DNA from: Nitrosospira sp. NpAV
GTDB lineage: Bacteria > Pseudomonadota > Gammaproteobacteria > Burkholderiales > Nitrosomonadaceae
Direction of reading: 5' to 3'
Assembly: GCF_000832065.1 (NCBI RefSeq)
Contig: NZ_JXQM01000015.1
Coordinates: forward strand, 1-53,401
DNA length: 53,401 bases
Every line of letters begins with the position of its first letter. Positions within the stretch are counted from its first letter, which is position 1. A program made the position numbers and the translations under genes. Shown piece by piece: positions 43,457 through 52,874 of the stretch. Under the pieces are notes generated by a model that saw only the letters and a list, made by a program, of their open reading frames with translations, did not search any database and was not told the DNA's origin.

Positions 43457-44634
43457 ATATGCTGATGCCGAATCTTGATGACCGGACCTACGACGATCTC
43501 TTGAGCGAAGGTCTTTCGCTATTGCCGACGATCGCCCCTGAATGGACTAATCATAATCCATCGGATCCCGGCATTACGCTCATCGAGCTGCTCGCGTATT
43601 TCACAGAGATGCTGGTTTACCGGTTGGGCCGCGTTACTCCGGCAAGCAAGTCACAGTTCCTGAAATTACTGAAGGGCGCAAACTGGGAAGGCTTGAGCCG
43701 GGACAATAAATTAAAGTTTCTGAGGTTGCTGATGGGCGCCAGGTGGGAAGGCTGGAAAACGCTCAATGAAGCTCATTCCGCTGATCTCGAAAAAGAAATC
43801 GACTGTGCGGTTGTAATGGCCGGACCCGATGAGCTTGATAACGCAATCGGTTATCTGGTTGGCAGCCTGAAGCACAACGAATGCGCCGTCACCGTTAAGG
43901 ACTACGAGCGAATTGCGAACAAGATCGCTCGCAACCACTTGGGAGCGGAATGGCCAATCCGAACGCTTTGCGTGCCATCGGTCAACCTCGAGAATCCGCT
44001 TGCAGGCTCCGGGCCAGCCCACGTCAGCATCGTGGTCGTGCCTGGGAAGAAACTCACGGACGACGCGGCAGCGAGCTTGCGCGAGAAGGTAAAGGATGAG
44101 TTATTGTCGCGGCGTCTGCTGACCACACGGGTCCATGTCGTTGCGCCTGCGTACCTATGCCTTGCCATCGGGTTGAGTCTTGCACCCAAGGCCGGCCAAC
44201 AAATGGAGCAATTATCGAATAGATTGAGGGATGCCTTGCAGCGGCAATTTGGTTCGGAATCTGGACAAGGGCCGGAAGGCAAAGGCTGGCCCTTTGGCAG
44301 GCCCTTGCATATATCAGAACTGATCGAAACCATTGATGCAACCACGGGTGTCGACTACGTGGGTGATGTCACCATTCTCCAGATGAGTAGTAACGAAGAG
44401 AATCTGGCACTGCCGGAGTCCGCGCTGGGCATACAGGTAGGACTCCGCTCCACCATCGGTGTTGATACATTGCTCGGCGGGCCCCGGTACCTCGGGTCGG
44501 AGCGCCTGCTGCGCAATGATAGCGGCCGGCTCGTTTCCATCCTGCTCAAGCCATGGGAACTTTTGCGCGTAAGCGTGGCCGCGGAGGATATCAGGACCAT
44601 CGATACCCAAAGCAGAGGGGGCGCCGATGCGTGA
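43453..44634 (+). CDS. eCIS baseplate J-like protein 2 (Pvc12-like)
   Basis: A 393-residue baseplate protein. The start (MPNLDDRTYDDLLSEGLSLLPTIAPEWTNHNPSDPGITLIELLAYFTEMLVYRLG) is the classic opening of the Pvc12-like wedge protein, and the later part is baseplate-J-like (VTVKDYERIANKI, SELIETIDATTGVDYVGDVTI). It is shorter than most Pvc12 proteins. Residues 69-80 and 89-100 form a tandem repeat (FLKLLKGANWEG / FLRLLMGARWEG), which suggests a local duplication. It overlaps the next gene by eight bases. Confidence 0.87.
   Translation: MNMLMPNLDDRTYDDLLSEGLSLLPTIAPEWTNHNPSDPGITLIELLAYFTEMLVYRLGRVTPASKSQFLKLLKGANWEGLSRDNKLKFLRLLMGARWEGWKTLNEAHSADLEKEIDCAVVMAGPDELDNAIGYLVGSLKHNECAVTVKDYERIANKIARNHLGAEWPIRTLCVPSVNLENPLAGSGPAHVSIVVVPGKKLTDDAAASLREKVKDELLSRRLLTTRVHVVAPAYLCLAIGLSLAPKAGQQMEQLSNRLRDALQRQFGSESGQGPEGKGWPFGRPLHISELIETIDATTGVDYVGDVTILQMSSNEENLALPESALGIQVGLRSTIGVDTLLGGPRYLGSERLLRNDSGRLVSILLKPWELLRVSVAAEDIRTIDTQSRGGADA
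43657..43752 (+). repeat. Tandem 60-base coding duplication in baseplate J 2
   Basis: Two copies of a 12-residue motif with a 20-codon period (9 of 12 residues alike) lie in the N-terminal helix region of the protein. The DNA copies differ at several sites, so the duplication is not very recent. It adds one helical turn unit after the conserved LVYRLGRVT segment. Confidence 0.6.
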
Positions 44635-45292
44635 GGTGAGTACGCGCCTGCTGGACAATCTGCCCGCTATTTACCGGGCTTCGGATTCCGCCGGACACCT
44701 GCGTCGGCTGCTGGGGATCTTCGAGGAAACGCTCTTCCACGGCGACGGTCGGGAGCTGCCCGGGATTGAGCAGCAAATCGAAACGATACCGGGCCTGTTT
44801 TCCCCACTGGGCAATGACGACGCAGCACCCTTCACCATTGAAAAGACGCCAGACCGGTTTCTGCCCTGGCTGGCGACCTGGGTTGCGTTCACACCGCACG
44901 CGCTATTCACGCCCGAGCAGCTCAGAATCATTATTTCGCGTATTGCCCCGCTTTATGGCAGGCGTGGAACGCGCACCTACCTGGAACAGTTATTAAAAAT
45001 CTGTTTTGATGAAATATCAGAAGTGACAATCGATGACGAGCCCATACAAGGATTGGTAATCGGACAGGCCAAAATCGGCGAAGACACGCTGCTTGGGGGC
45101 GAACGGCCATTTTGGTTCCGCGTCGCCATTGATGCAGGCCGACAGAATTCCGGGTCAAAAATCACGGAATCGCATCATGAATTCGAGCAACGGGTCCGAG
45201 CGATCATCGATTTCGCAAAACCAGGCCATACGACCTATGACCTGCGGTTGCGCTTTTCTTCGCCGGACGAAACGGGTACGCACACAGCGTGA
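44627..45292 (+). CDS. eCIS tail protein I-like baseplate protein
   Basis: A 221-residue phage tail protein I-like component: LLDNLPAIYRASD at the start, FLPWLATWVAFT, RIIISRIAPLYGRRGTRTYLEQLLKICF and the RVRAIIDFAKPGHTTYDLRLRF end. In phage P2, protein I works with J at the baseplate edge; in eCIS it lies after the J genes as here. AGGGGGC precedes ATG 44627, which overlaps the J 2 stop. It is expected to complete the wedge. Confidence 0.87.
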   Translation: MREVSTRLLDNLPAIYRASDSAGHLRRLLGIFEETLFHGDGRELPGIEQQIETIPGLFSPLGNDDAAPFTIEKTPDRFLPWLATWVAFTPHALFTPEQLRIIISRIAPLYGRRGTRTYLEQLLKICFDEISEVTIDDEPIQGLVIGQAKIGEDTLLGGERPFWFRVAIDAGRQNSGSKITESHHEFEQRVRAIIDFAKPGHTTYDLRLRFSSPDETGTHTA

Positions 45293-45347
45293 TTTTCTAT
45301 GACAACAATGCTTGATCGGGAAGGATACCCGCCAGGGGAGAACCAAA

Positions 45348-46340
45348 ATGCGTAAAAAACAACTTATCAGTAAGAAACCAGCCTATTTCCAGGGACAATT
45401 GCTGGATGCAAACGACTTCATCGACGAGCAGAAATATCATGCGAATGAACGCGCACGTCATAGCCTCTATCTCCATGGATCGGGAGTTTTGCGCGGACTG
45501 GACGTAACGCGCGCCAGCGACTCGACGATCAGCATCAGCCCTGGTTTTGCCATTGATGGCAAAGGCCGCGAAATTGCCATCAATCAGGCTGAAATCCTCG
45601 AGCTTTCCGCCTTTCCCCCCTCTTCCCTGCTGCAGATCACCGTGAGTTACGAAACGGAACAGCCCTCTCGAGACCGGTCGCGCATCGAATGCTATGGGGT
45701 ACTGGCTGCTTCGACGGGCATTGAAGAAGCCGCCGTAGTACTGGCAACAGTTCAACTCGACGAACACGGCAAGCTGAAAGCGGAATCGATCAGTACCGCC
45801 ACCCGGCGCCAATTGCGTATCGTGCTTTCGCCGGGCTCGGTAACCGCCGTTGCGTTGGATCCCGGTTTGCGCAAGGGTTGGCTGCGGGTGGCCTTTCGCC
45901 CCATTACAATTCCGCAGGACACCGACCCCAAAGTGGAGCCCCCTCCTCCACCTTTTAGAGTCGGCGCCACGGAAGCGAGAGCGCATAGGGATTTTGACGG
46001 AAAAGCCAATACCAAGGGCGCGGGCGGGACGATGGCGATCCCGTTGCCACCTGGTGTCACGCGTGTCCATCGGCTGAGAGTCGCCGGCCAGGAAAACGAG
46101 AAAAAGATGAAAATCACGCTATTCAGAGGTGGTTGGGATGCCGCCAACAAGAAGCATATCGGTGGCAGGGACGATGCGGCCAACAGACTGGTGGAGGAGG
46201 AAATAGGTAGCGGACCTTATGACAGTACTTACGAAATCAAGGCAGGGGATCTCGATGCCGAGTGCAACACGCTCTCGCTCGATATCAGGAGCACGGGTTA
46301 CATCAGGGTATCGCTCGTTGCCGTGGAAATCTCCTATTAA
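45348..46340 (+). CDS. Conserved eCIS baseplate-associated/fibre-like protein
   Basis: A 330-residue protein of a group often placed after tail protein I in this eCIS lineage. The start YFQGQLLDANDFIDEQKYHANERARHSLYLHGSGVLRGLDV and the following SPGFAIDGKGREIAI are its recognisable core. A Pro-rich hinge (EPPPPPF) near residue 200 leads to a beta-rich C-terminal domain (about 215-330) that could be a receptor-binding or carbohydrate-binding part. No known name applies. ATG 45348 has GGGGAG upstream; the frame start at 45312 is rejected. Confidence 0.72.
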   Translation: MRKKQLISKKPAYFQGQLLDANDFIDEQKYHANERARHSLYLHGSGVLRGLDVTRASDSTISISPGFAIDGKGREIAINQAEILELSAFPPSSLLQITVSYETEQPSRDRSRIECYGVLAASTGIEEAAVVLATVQLDEHGKLKAESISTATRRQLRIVLSPGSVTAVALDPGLRKGWLRVAFRPITIPQDTDPKVEPPPPPFRVGATEARAHRDFDGKANTKGAGGTMAIPLPPGVTRVHRLRVAGQENEKKMKITLFRGGWDAANKKHIGGRDDAANRLVEEEIGSGPYDSTYEIKAGDLDAECNTLSLDIRSTGYIRVSLVAVEISY

Positions 46341-46387
46341 TTGCGGCTCATAATTGAGCCTGATCCGCTCAGATAGATAGAGAGCTC

Positions 46388-48583
46388 ATGCCTGCCTTCA
46401 AAGACTCGTTGGCACACCTCCTCGCCGAGATGGAGCGCATCGATCTGCTCATTCGCCTGCAGATTGCTCGCCGCTGTAAATTGCAAGCCGAAGACGAGCA
46501 GTTCCGAGGCTTGTATATTTCCGAACAGGAGGTTGATGGGCTGCTCCGCAAGCCGCTCGGGATGCCGCAATGGCTCATGCCACAGTCCGGGGGGCCGGCC
46601 GATCCATCCGAGCTAAGCCAGCTTGAGCATCGGATAAGCGCGTGCAAGCAGGAAAGCTTGAGCAAAGGAATCGAGCTGAGGCTTGAGCGGCTCCGGCAGT
46701 TCTTTGAACTGACCCGGTTCGACCTTGATGCCTTGCTGATCTGCATGGCGGTGGAATTGGATCTGCGCTATGAAAGGCTTTATGCATATCTGCAGGATGA
46801 TGTCGCCAGGAAAAAACCCGGCATCGAGCTGGCACTCAATCTACTGGCGCCTTCACTGGAACTGAGCGTCGATGCCAGGCAGCGATTCTCACCGGAAGCC
46901 CCGTTGGTACGCTTCCGGCTTATAGAGCTGCTCGAAGAGCCCCCCCATCTTCCCTCCCCTCTGCTGTCCAGGTTCCTTAAGGCGGATGATCGCATTGTTC
47001 AATATCTGCTGGGCGCCGAAGGACTTGACGAGCGTATTCGCTCCTTCACGGAACTGGCGGATTCGGATCAGGACCTGGATCAACTCCCGTTGGATACGGA
47101 CATCAAAGAGGGATTGATGCGTTTTGCCAACGAGATGCAGCACTCGCCAATGGTGGTCATGCACCTGCAAGGTCCCCATGTCACGGATAAACAGAGTATC
47201 GCCCTGGCGCTATGCCGCCATAGGCATCAGCGCCTGCTGGTGGTCGATGTGGAGCGGCTGGCGGCCGAAGCCGAGCCCGGATTCGGCAAGACCCTGGTCC
47301 TGCTTCACCGCGAGGCTCGCCTGCAACACGCCGCGCTCTTCTGGAAAGGTGTGGAAGCATTGCATAGCGAACAACGCCGCGGCATGCTCATCACTTTCAT
47401 GCAGAACCTGGAACACGGCCCCTCATTGGCTTTCGTCGATGCCGATGCAACACTGGAGTCAGCCCATGCGCTGCGCGGAATCACTTATTTTACCGTTACG
47501 CTTCCGCGGCCAAGCTTCATGCAGCGCGCACAGACATGGCGCAACGCACTGGAAGAATACGAAACCGGTATCGAGCCGCATGATATCGCCGAACTTGCCG
47601 TCAAATTCAAGTTTTCCCACAGTCAGATTGAGAACGCCATGATTACCGCCAGGAATCTTGCACGCTGGCGCGATCCGGATTCGCAACGCATCACCCTGCG
47701 CGACCTTTATGAGGCCTGTCGCGTGCACTCCAATCAGAAGCTGTCGGCGCTGGCTCACAAAATCGCATCCAAGTATCAATGGAATGACATTGTTCTGCCA
47801 CTGGATCGGACCGAACAGCTGCGGGAAATCTGTAACCACGTCAAATATCGGGATCGTGTTTATAGCGAGTGGGGCTTTGACCGGAAGCTGGCAATGGGCA
47901 AAGGACTTTGCGTGCTTTTTGCGGGTCCCTCGGGTACGGGTAAAACCATGTCTGCGGACATCATCGCCGGTGAACTGGGTCTGGATCTTTACAAGATCGA
48001 CCTGTCGACAGTAGTAAGCAAGTACATCGGGGAGACGGAAAAAAACCTGTCACGGATTTTCGATGAAGCCGAAACTTCGAATGCCATCCTTTTTTTCGAT
48101 GAAGCGGATGCATTGTTCGGCAAGCGTAGCGAAGTGAAGGATTCGCACGATCGCTATGCCAACATCGAGACGGGCTACCTGCTCCAGCGCATGGAGGAGC
48201 ACGAAGGCATTGTCATACTGGCAAGCAACTTCCGCAAAAACATGGATGAGGCTTTTGTCCGGCGGTTGCATTTTACCGTTGAATTTCCCTTCCCCGCCGA
48301 AGACGATAGGCGCAGGATCTGGGAAGCTGTCTGGCCGGAAGCGATGCCGCGCGACCCGAACCTGGACATGGCTTTCCTGGCAAAACGTTTTCACGTTACG
48401 GGCGGCAACATCCGGAATATCGCCCTGTCAGCCGCATTCCTGGCAGCGGATGATAATGGCATAGTAGGCATGCAACACCTTATCCGTGCAACTCAGCGCG
48501 AGTATCAGAAAATGGGCAAGCTCGTTTCCGAAAGCGATTTCGGAGTGCCGCCCAAGGACTTCGTTGCGATTGGGAGCCGTTAA
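46388..48583 (+). CDS. eCIS AAA+ ATPase (Pvc15/Afp15-like)
   Basis: A 731-residue protein with an N-terminal helical domain (about 1-210), a degenerate first AAA-like region (about 230-440) and an intact C-terminal AAA+ domain. Walker A GPSGTGKT is at 513-520 with Lys519, Walker B FFDEAD carries Asp571-Glu572, and sensor and arginine-finger segments (ILASNFRKNMDEAFVRRLHF) follow. This matches Pvc15/Afp15, needed for particle assembly or cargo loading. It is the last conserved assembly gene; the DUF4157 genes follow after 119 bases. Confidence 0.93.
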   Translation: MPAFKDSLAHLLAEMERIDLLIRLQIARRCKLQAEDEQFRGLYISEQEVDGLLRKPLGMPQWLMPQSGGPADPSELSQLEHRISACKQESLSKGIELRLERLRQFFELTRFDLDALLICMAVELDLRYERLYAYLQDDVARKKPGIELALNLLAPSLELSVDARQRFSPEAPLVRFRLIELLEEPPHLPSPLLSRFLKADDRIVQYLLGAEGLDERIRSFTELADSDQDLDQLPLDTDIKEGLMRFANEMQHSPMVVMHLQGPHVTDKQSIALALCRHRHQRLLVVDVERLAAEAEPGFGKTLVLLHREARLQHAALFWKGVEALHSEQRRGMLITFMQNLEHGPSLAFVDADATLESAHALRGITYFTVTLPRPSFMQRAQTWRNALEEYETGIEPHDIAELAVKFKFSHSQIENAMITARNLARWRDPDSQRITLRDLYEACRVHSNQKLSALAHKIASKYQWNDIVLPLDRTEQLREICNHVKYRDRVYSEWGFDRKLAMGKGLCVLFAGPSGTGKTMSADIIAGELGLDLYKIDLSTVVSKYIGETEKNLSRIFDEAETSNAILFFDEADALFGKRSEVKDSHDRYANIETGYLLQRMEEHEGIVILASNFRKNMDEAFVRRLHFTVEFPFPAEDDRRRIWEAVWPEAMPRDPNLDMAFLAKRFHVTGGNIRNIALSAAFLAADDNGIVGMQHLIRATQREYQKMGKLVSESDFGVPPKDFVAIGSR

Positions 48584-48702
48584 CCAGGCATACGCCTATT
48601 ATCAAGAATTCTTTCGCAACTTCTAGGTTTCCCATTAATCATGGATAGGTGAGAAAAGATAGCAGGTAGCTGCACTCAAATGTATCAAAGGAACCAACGC
48701 TC

Positions 48703-51700
48703 GTGTCCCAACCCCTTCTGACCGAATCACCGGAAAAAGCAAAGCAGAGAACCGAGCGCCGCGAGCCTCACCCCAATTCCACCCGGTCATCTCAAGGTGG
48801 ATTCAATCCAATTCTTCAACTGCAACGAACTTTGGGGAATCAGCGTGTAGCGCAGTTGATCAAAACCAAGCGCCTTACTCCGGAAGGCCGGATTACCGGC
48901 CTTCAGTCCAAGCTTACCGTAGGCGCCGCTGACGACCCATATGAGCGGGAAGCCGACCGCGTCGCCCGCCAAGTGGTGAGCATGCCGGATTCGGTGACCA
49001 TGGCATCCTTCCAGCAAGCGCTCCCGGTAGAAGGAGAAGCCGGCCATACCCAAACTCTGCAAAGCAAGCCCCTGGCCCTGGCCGCTACCATCACTCCGTT
49101 CATGCAACGGCAGGTGCGCAGGGAAGAACCAATAGAAGAAAAAAAGGACCTGGAAGAGGAAAAAGACGAGTTATTGCAGGGGCTTTTCAATAAATCGGTC
49201 ACACTTTCCCTTCAAAAACAGAGAGCCGCTGAGGACGAAAAAACCAACGAGGCGCCGAAAGACGGGAAGCCGGGGATCCGAGCGGCACTCTTAACCGAAA
49301 CCTACCACCCAATGCGGCGCCGGTCCGCAACGGGAGAAGAACCCGAAACAATCCAGGCCAGGCCGGCCGGATCACTGGCCGATAGCTTCGAGGCGGGTGA
49401 CGATGTCGCATCCCAGCTCGCTCAAAGCAAGGGGCAAGGCAATCCGCTACCGGATTCCGTGCGCACTTACATGGAACCGCGGTTCGGGATGGACTTCGGC
49501 CACGTGCGCATCCATACCGGCAGCAATGCCATCCAGATGAACCGGGATATCGGCGCCCATGCCTTCACTCACGGCCTGGACATCTTCTTTGGTGCTGGGA
49601 ATGGTCCCACCAACCTGGAACTTACCGCACATGAATTGACGCATGTAGTGCAGCAAACTGGCGCGCAGCCGCTGCGGAGAAAAGAGAAGGCACCCACTGT
49701 ACATCGTCCGCAGTTATCTCCGCATTCATTTTATATACCCGATATCCCGAGAGACAGCCTGGATCTCCCCACGCCGGAGACCATGAATGACCCTACCGCT
49801 GAGGCATCGGCGATGACAAGCGCCGGCATTGCAAGTCGGACTGGACAGACAGAGCGTGGCATCCCAGCACATGATTCACGCAGTGGCACCGCGCGCCCGG
49901 CAGCAGGCCAGCATGCTTCACCGTTACTGGCTTCCAACTCGCCAACCTCTGCGGAGGGTAAAAAACTTGGGGAGTCATCGGAACCCACGGTGCCGAATGC
50001 AGCTCCATTCGCAATCCCGGATGCCACGAGTCATCAGCCATCAAAAGGTGGCAACGAGCTAACGCCGGAAGTCGTTGCCGGCTCTGCATCCGGGACGTTA
50101 CGGACCGATATTGGCACGGAAAAGCCGGGGGGCGCCGGATCTCCTGGGATGGGGCAGATTACGGCTGCTCCAGATTCCCCCCTCAAGCCTCACGCAATAG
50201 CACAGGCGCAGCTCATCAACAACGATTGCCTGCAAAGTGAAACCCAGGTCGCTCGAAGCGCGGCAACGCGCCGGCAACAGATAAGCGGACAATTTTCTGG
50301 CGTACGTCGAGAGCTCTCGGGCTTCCTAACCAAATCTATCGCCGGTGTGCGGACTCTTGTCATCACAAAGCAATCCGAAATTATCACAGCGTCGGCCCGA
50401 ACCCTCGGCGCGATCCAGATGGGTATCATGAGCGCGTTGCAAGCAGCGGAAGCGCAAAGCGACGAACTTCGCGAGGAAATAAACGGGGTTATCGAAAGCG
50501 TTACCGCTTCGGTACAGGAAAGAGTCGGAGGGATCGCGAACCAGATTGTCGATGTGATCAACGTCATACCATTCCCGGATCTTCCTGGTGTCGCGCAGAT
50601 ACGGGACGCGGCGGTAAATCTTTTGAGACGGGCAGCTGGGGTGGTCAATGGCGCAGTCGGGCAGATCCTTGGATTTGTTCGTTCGGCCTTCAACATGGGA
50701 ATGAATTTACTGGGTTCATTCTTGCGCATTTTCAGGCAACTGATCGATCAGGCACTCGCGCTCGCTTCATCGGCGATTCAGCGCATTATGCAATTGGTCT
50801 TTCAGGCGCTGAATCAACTATTGAATCTCATCGTTTCAACCTTGGAAAATGTTTTGTCCAGTGCCATTACACCTCTGCTCAACCAGCTGGAGGCATTGAT
50901 GACTCAGGCAATTTCCACTGCGGAGCAACAGACGCTCGCGCAGATACGAGCCAACAAGGCGCAGCACCTCGAGGTATTGGCTTCAGCGGTCGATCCTGCT
51001 GCTGGCGGCGGAGAAGCAGGTCCGACGGCGAAGAATAAAGCTGCCTCGATGGACGACAGCATTGCGGCAATCAGGGAAATCGGCTTGAACGCTATTCAGA
51101 ACAATCGAGTGATTATCCAGTCTTTCGAGGAACAGACATCCTCAATCGCTGTGTTGATCTTTCAACGGCTGGCTGCCACAGCCGGACAGATTATGCAGGA
51201 AATCGCGGCCCGAATCGCTCAGGCTATAGAAATTATTGTAAGTAAGGTCACCCAGGTCATTCAGAGCTTCTCGCAGTTAACGCAAGCCGTTCTCGCTTTC
51301 ATCCAGTCCTTGATTCAGGCATGGACTGCCGCGCTAAGTCGCATTGTGGAGTATGTACGTTCGCTTGCCCAAAGTCCTGTCGATCAGATCGTTGAATTTG
51401 CCCAGAGAACCTTGAGCCGAATGAGAGAGTTTATTGGCCGCCTCATCCGGAATTTCATCAGCAGCGGCGGCAGCATAGTCGCCAGCATCTCGGAAATTGC
51501 GGGCGATTTCAAGGTTACGCCCTCCTTCCTGGGCCCGGCTCCGGCCTTTGCCGGACCGCCGATTCAGATCATCGGAGGACTCATTATTATTCTCATAGCC
51601 GGAGTGGCCTACGTTCTTCCGTTATGGGCGGGAATCGTCATTCTGGTGGTCGTCGTACTGCTGCTGCTGCTCCTCCTGTACCTGCTTTATCGATGGATAT

Positions 51701-52281
51701 TCAAGCCACCTCCAGTCAAACCTCCGCCTCCGCCCCCACCGCCGCCATGCCCCCTGCCCGTCAATGTCCGGAATGGACCCTTCCACCAGCCGATTGACGA
51801 GCCGACCAAGGTGGGTATGGAGATCGCGATCACAATCAGTTCATCGACCGGTGTCGATGCCGACATGGCGACGATATTGGACAGCGAACAGGTAAGTCTT
51901 TCATTTAACCATACCGGGTCATTTGCCGGACTGCCGCCATTCCCATCGAACAATAGCGGGTTCATGCCGGGATTTCCCATACCGAACGACAGACATACAT
52001 CGTCACGATCACTGATTACCGATCGGGCGGACAACCATGGTGGCAACGGTAGTTTCAACAGGCATCAATTGGATATTTTTATGGCTCCTGCATGCGGTGT
52101 TCCCGCCCCGCAGGCAATCCCCGACTCCGGTTATCTGATCAAACGTATCATTACCGTCGGGCCGGGAACTCAAATTTCTTTTCGGATAGAAAAAAGCCCG
52201 GCTGCCTGTACCGTCAATGGATTTTCGACAACTGCGGGACCATCGCCGACGCAGGGTGACGATGTGATCGTAAGACCTTAG
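48703..52281 (+). CDS. DUF4157 (eCIS core) protein with helical region and membrane hairpin
   Basis: A 1192-residue likely cargo or eCIS-associated protein. Residues 36-95 hold a conserved leader (ILQLQRTLGNQRV and GAADDPYEREADRVARQV), then the DUF4157 domain (about 246-320) with LPDSVRTYMEPRFGMDFGHVRIHTG and zincin-like motif HELTH at 310-314. A disordered linker (320-500), long amphipathic helices (about 500-935), a strong membrane hairpin (about 955-1000), a poly-Pro hinge (about 1002-1017) and a beta-rich C-terminal domain follow. The GTG start has AAAGGA upstream. The form suggests a membrane-inserting effector, or a tape-measure-like part; activity is unknown. Confidence 0.85.
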   Translation: MSQPLLTESPEKAKQRTERREPHPNSTRSSQGGFNPILQLQRTLGNQRVAQLIKTKRLTPEGRITGLQSKLTVGAADDPYEREADRVARQVVSMPDSVTMASFQQALPVEGEAGHTQTLQSKPLALAATITPFMQRQVRREEPIEEKKDLEEEKDELLQGLFNKSVTLSLQKQRAAEDEKTNEAPKDGKPGIRAALLTETYHPMRRRSATGEEPETIQARPAGSLADSFEAGDDVASQLAQSKGQGNPLPDSVRTYMEPRFGMDFGHVRIHTGSNAIQMNRDIGAHAFTHGLDIFFGAGNGPTNLELTAHELTHVVQQTGAQPLRRKEKAPTVHRPQLSPHSFYIPDIPRDSLDLPTPETMNDPTAEASAMTSAGIASRTGQTERGIPAHDSRSGTARPAAGQHASPLLASNSPTSAEGKKLGESSEPTVPNAAPFAIPDATSHQPSKGGNELTPEVVAGSASGTLRTDIGTEKPGGAGSPGMGQITAAPDSPLKPHAIAQAQLINNDCLQSETQVARSAATRRQQISGQFSGVRRELSGFLTKSIAGVRTLVITKQSEIITASARTLGAIQMGIMSALQAAEAQSDELREEINGVIESVTASVQERVGGIANQIVDVINVIPFPDLPGVAQIRDAAVNLLRRAAGVVNGAVGQILGFVRSAFNMGMNLLGSFLRIFRQLIDQALALASSAIQRIMQLVFQALNQLLNLIVSTLENVLSSAITPLLNQLEALMTQAISTAEQQTLAQIRANKAQHLEVLASAVDPAAGGGEAGPTAKNKAASMDDSIAAIREIGLNAIQNNRVIIQSFEEQTSSIAVLIFQRLAATAGQIMQEIAARIAQAIEIIVSKVTQVIQSFSQLTQAVLAFIQSLIQAWTAALSRIVEYVRSLAQSPVDQIVEFAQRTLSRMREFIGRLIRNFISSGGSIVASISEIAGDFKVTPSFLGPAPAFAGPPIQIIGGLIIILIAGVAYVLPLWAGIVILVVVVLLLLLLLYLLYRWIFKPPPVKPPPPPPPPPCPLPVNVRNGPFHQPIDEPTKVGMEIAITISSSTGVDADMATILDSEQVSLSFNHTGSFAGLPPFPSNNSGFMPGFPIPNDRHTSSRSLITDRADNHGGNGSFNRHQLDIFMAPACGVPAPQAIPDSGYLIKRIITVGPGTQISFRIEKSPAACTVNGFSTTAGPSPTQGDDVIVRP

Positions 52282-52290
52282 GAGACGAGA

Positions 52291-52800
52291 GTGGATTCCG
52301 CCAGTGAGCTGGGCCTGTTCATTCGCGAGGACGGCCGCATTCTTCCGGCCACTGCCGAGGACGAAGAGGTCGCTCGAAGCTATCCGATATTTCCGGATAA
52401 GGGCGCTCTCGTAGCCGGCTACCGGCTCACTATCCTCACCCGAAGCTTCACGATCCATACAGGTGACCCTATCCATATCATTCATGTTTGCGAGGCTGTC
52501 CTCCCGGATTCACTGTTATATGTCATGGGTCCCAAGCCGGTCCATGATGAGTACGTGAACGGCATTCTCTCGACCACGGCACTGCCCCCAGGCGAGCATC
52601 CCCTGGCACCATCGTCATATGATGGCCGAACCGTCGAGGGCCCCGCTGTCGACTACAATTATGAAATTACGCAATATCGGTTCGAGCGGCCGGGAACATA
52701 TTTGATCCAGTGGCGCCCAGGAATACTTGTATCCAACACGCTCAGGCTACAAGTCACCGCCCATACGGTTCACCGCAATTCGCGCACGTTAAAAACTTGA
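52291..52800 (+). CDS. Hypothetical companion of the DUF4157 protein
   Basis: A 169-residue protein without signal peptide, with GTG start at 52291 and GGAG upstream, nine bases after the DUF4157 gene. The sequence is beta-rich (SFTIHTGDPIHIIHVCEAV, YEITQYRFERPGTYLIQWRPGILVSNTLRLQVTAH), like an Ig- or C2-type sandwich. No family is recognised. Position suggests a partner of the large DUF4157 protein: a chaperone, a second subunit or an immunity protein. Confidence 0.65.
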   Translation: MDSASELGLFIREDGRILPATAEDEEVARSYPIFPDKGALVAGYRLTILTRSFTIHTGDPIHIIHVCEAVLPDSLLYVMGPKPVHDEYVNGILSTTALPPGEHPLAPSSYDGRTVEGPAVDYNYEITQYRFERPGTYLIQWRPGILVSNTLRLQVTAHTVHRNSRTLKT

Positions 52801-52874
52801 CACTACCAACGTATCGACTATTTTTAGATTATGAATTGGCGATGGCGGATAGCCGCCAGAGGAGTTTCGGGTTT

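Noticed and set aside
29094-48583. Contractile prophage as explanation
   Set aside because: No capsid, portal, terminase, lysis, integrase or attachment site is seen, while the DUF4255, LysM adaptor, AAA+ ATPase and DUF4157 genes are eCIS markers.
18155-48583. Type VI secretion system
   Set aside because: No TssJ/L/M, TssK or ClpV-type gene is present; sheaths and tubes are of the Afp/PVC type, and only the phospho-switch looks T6SS-like.
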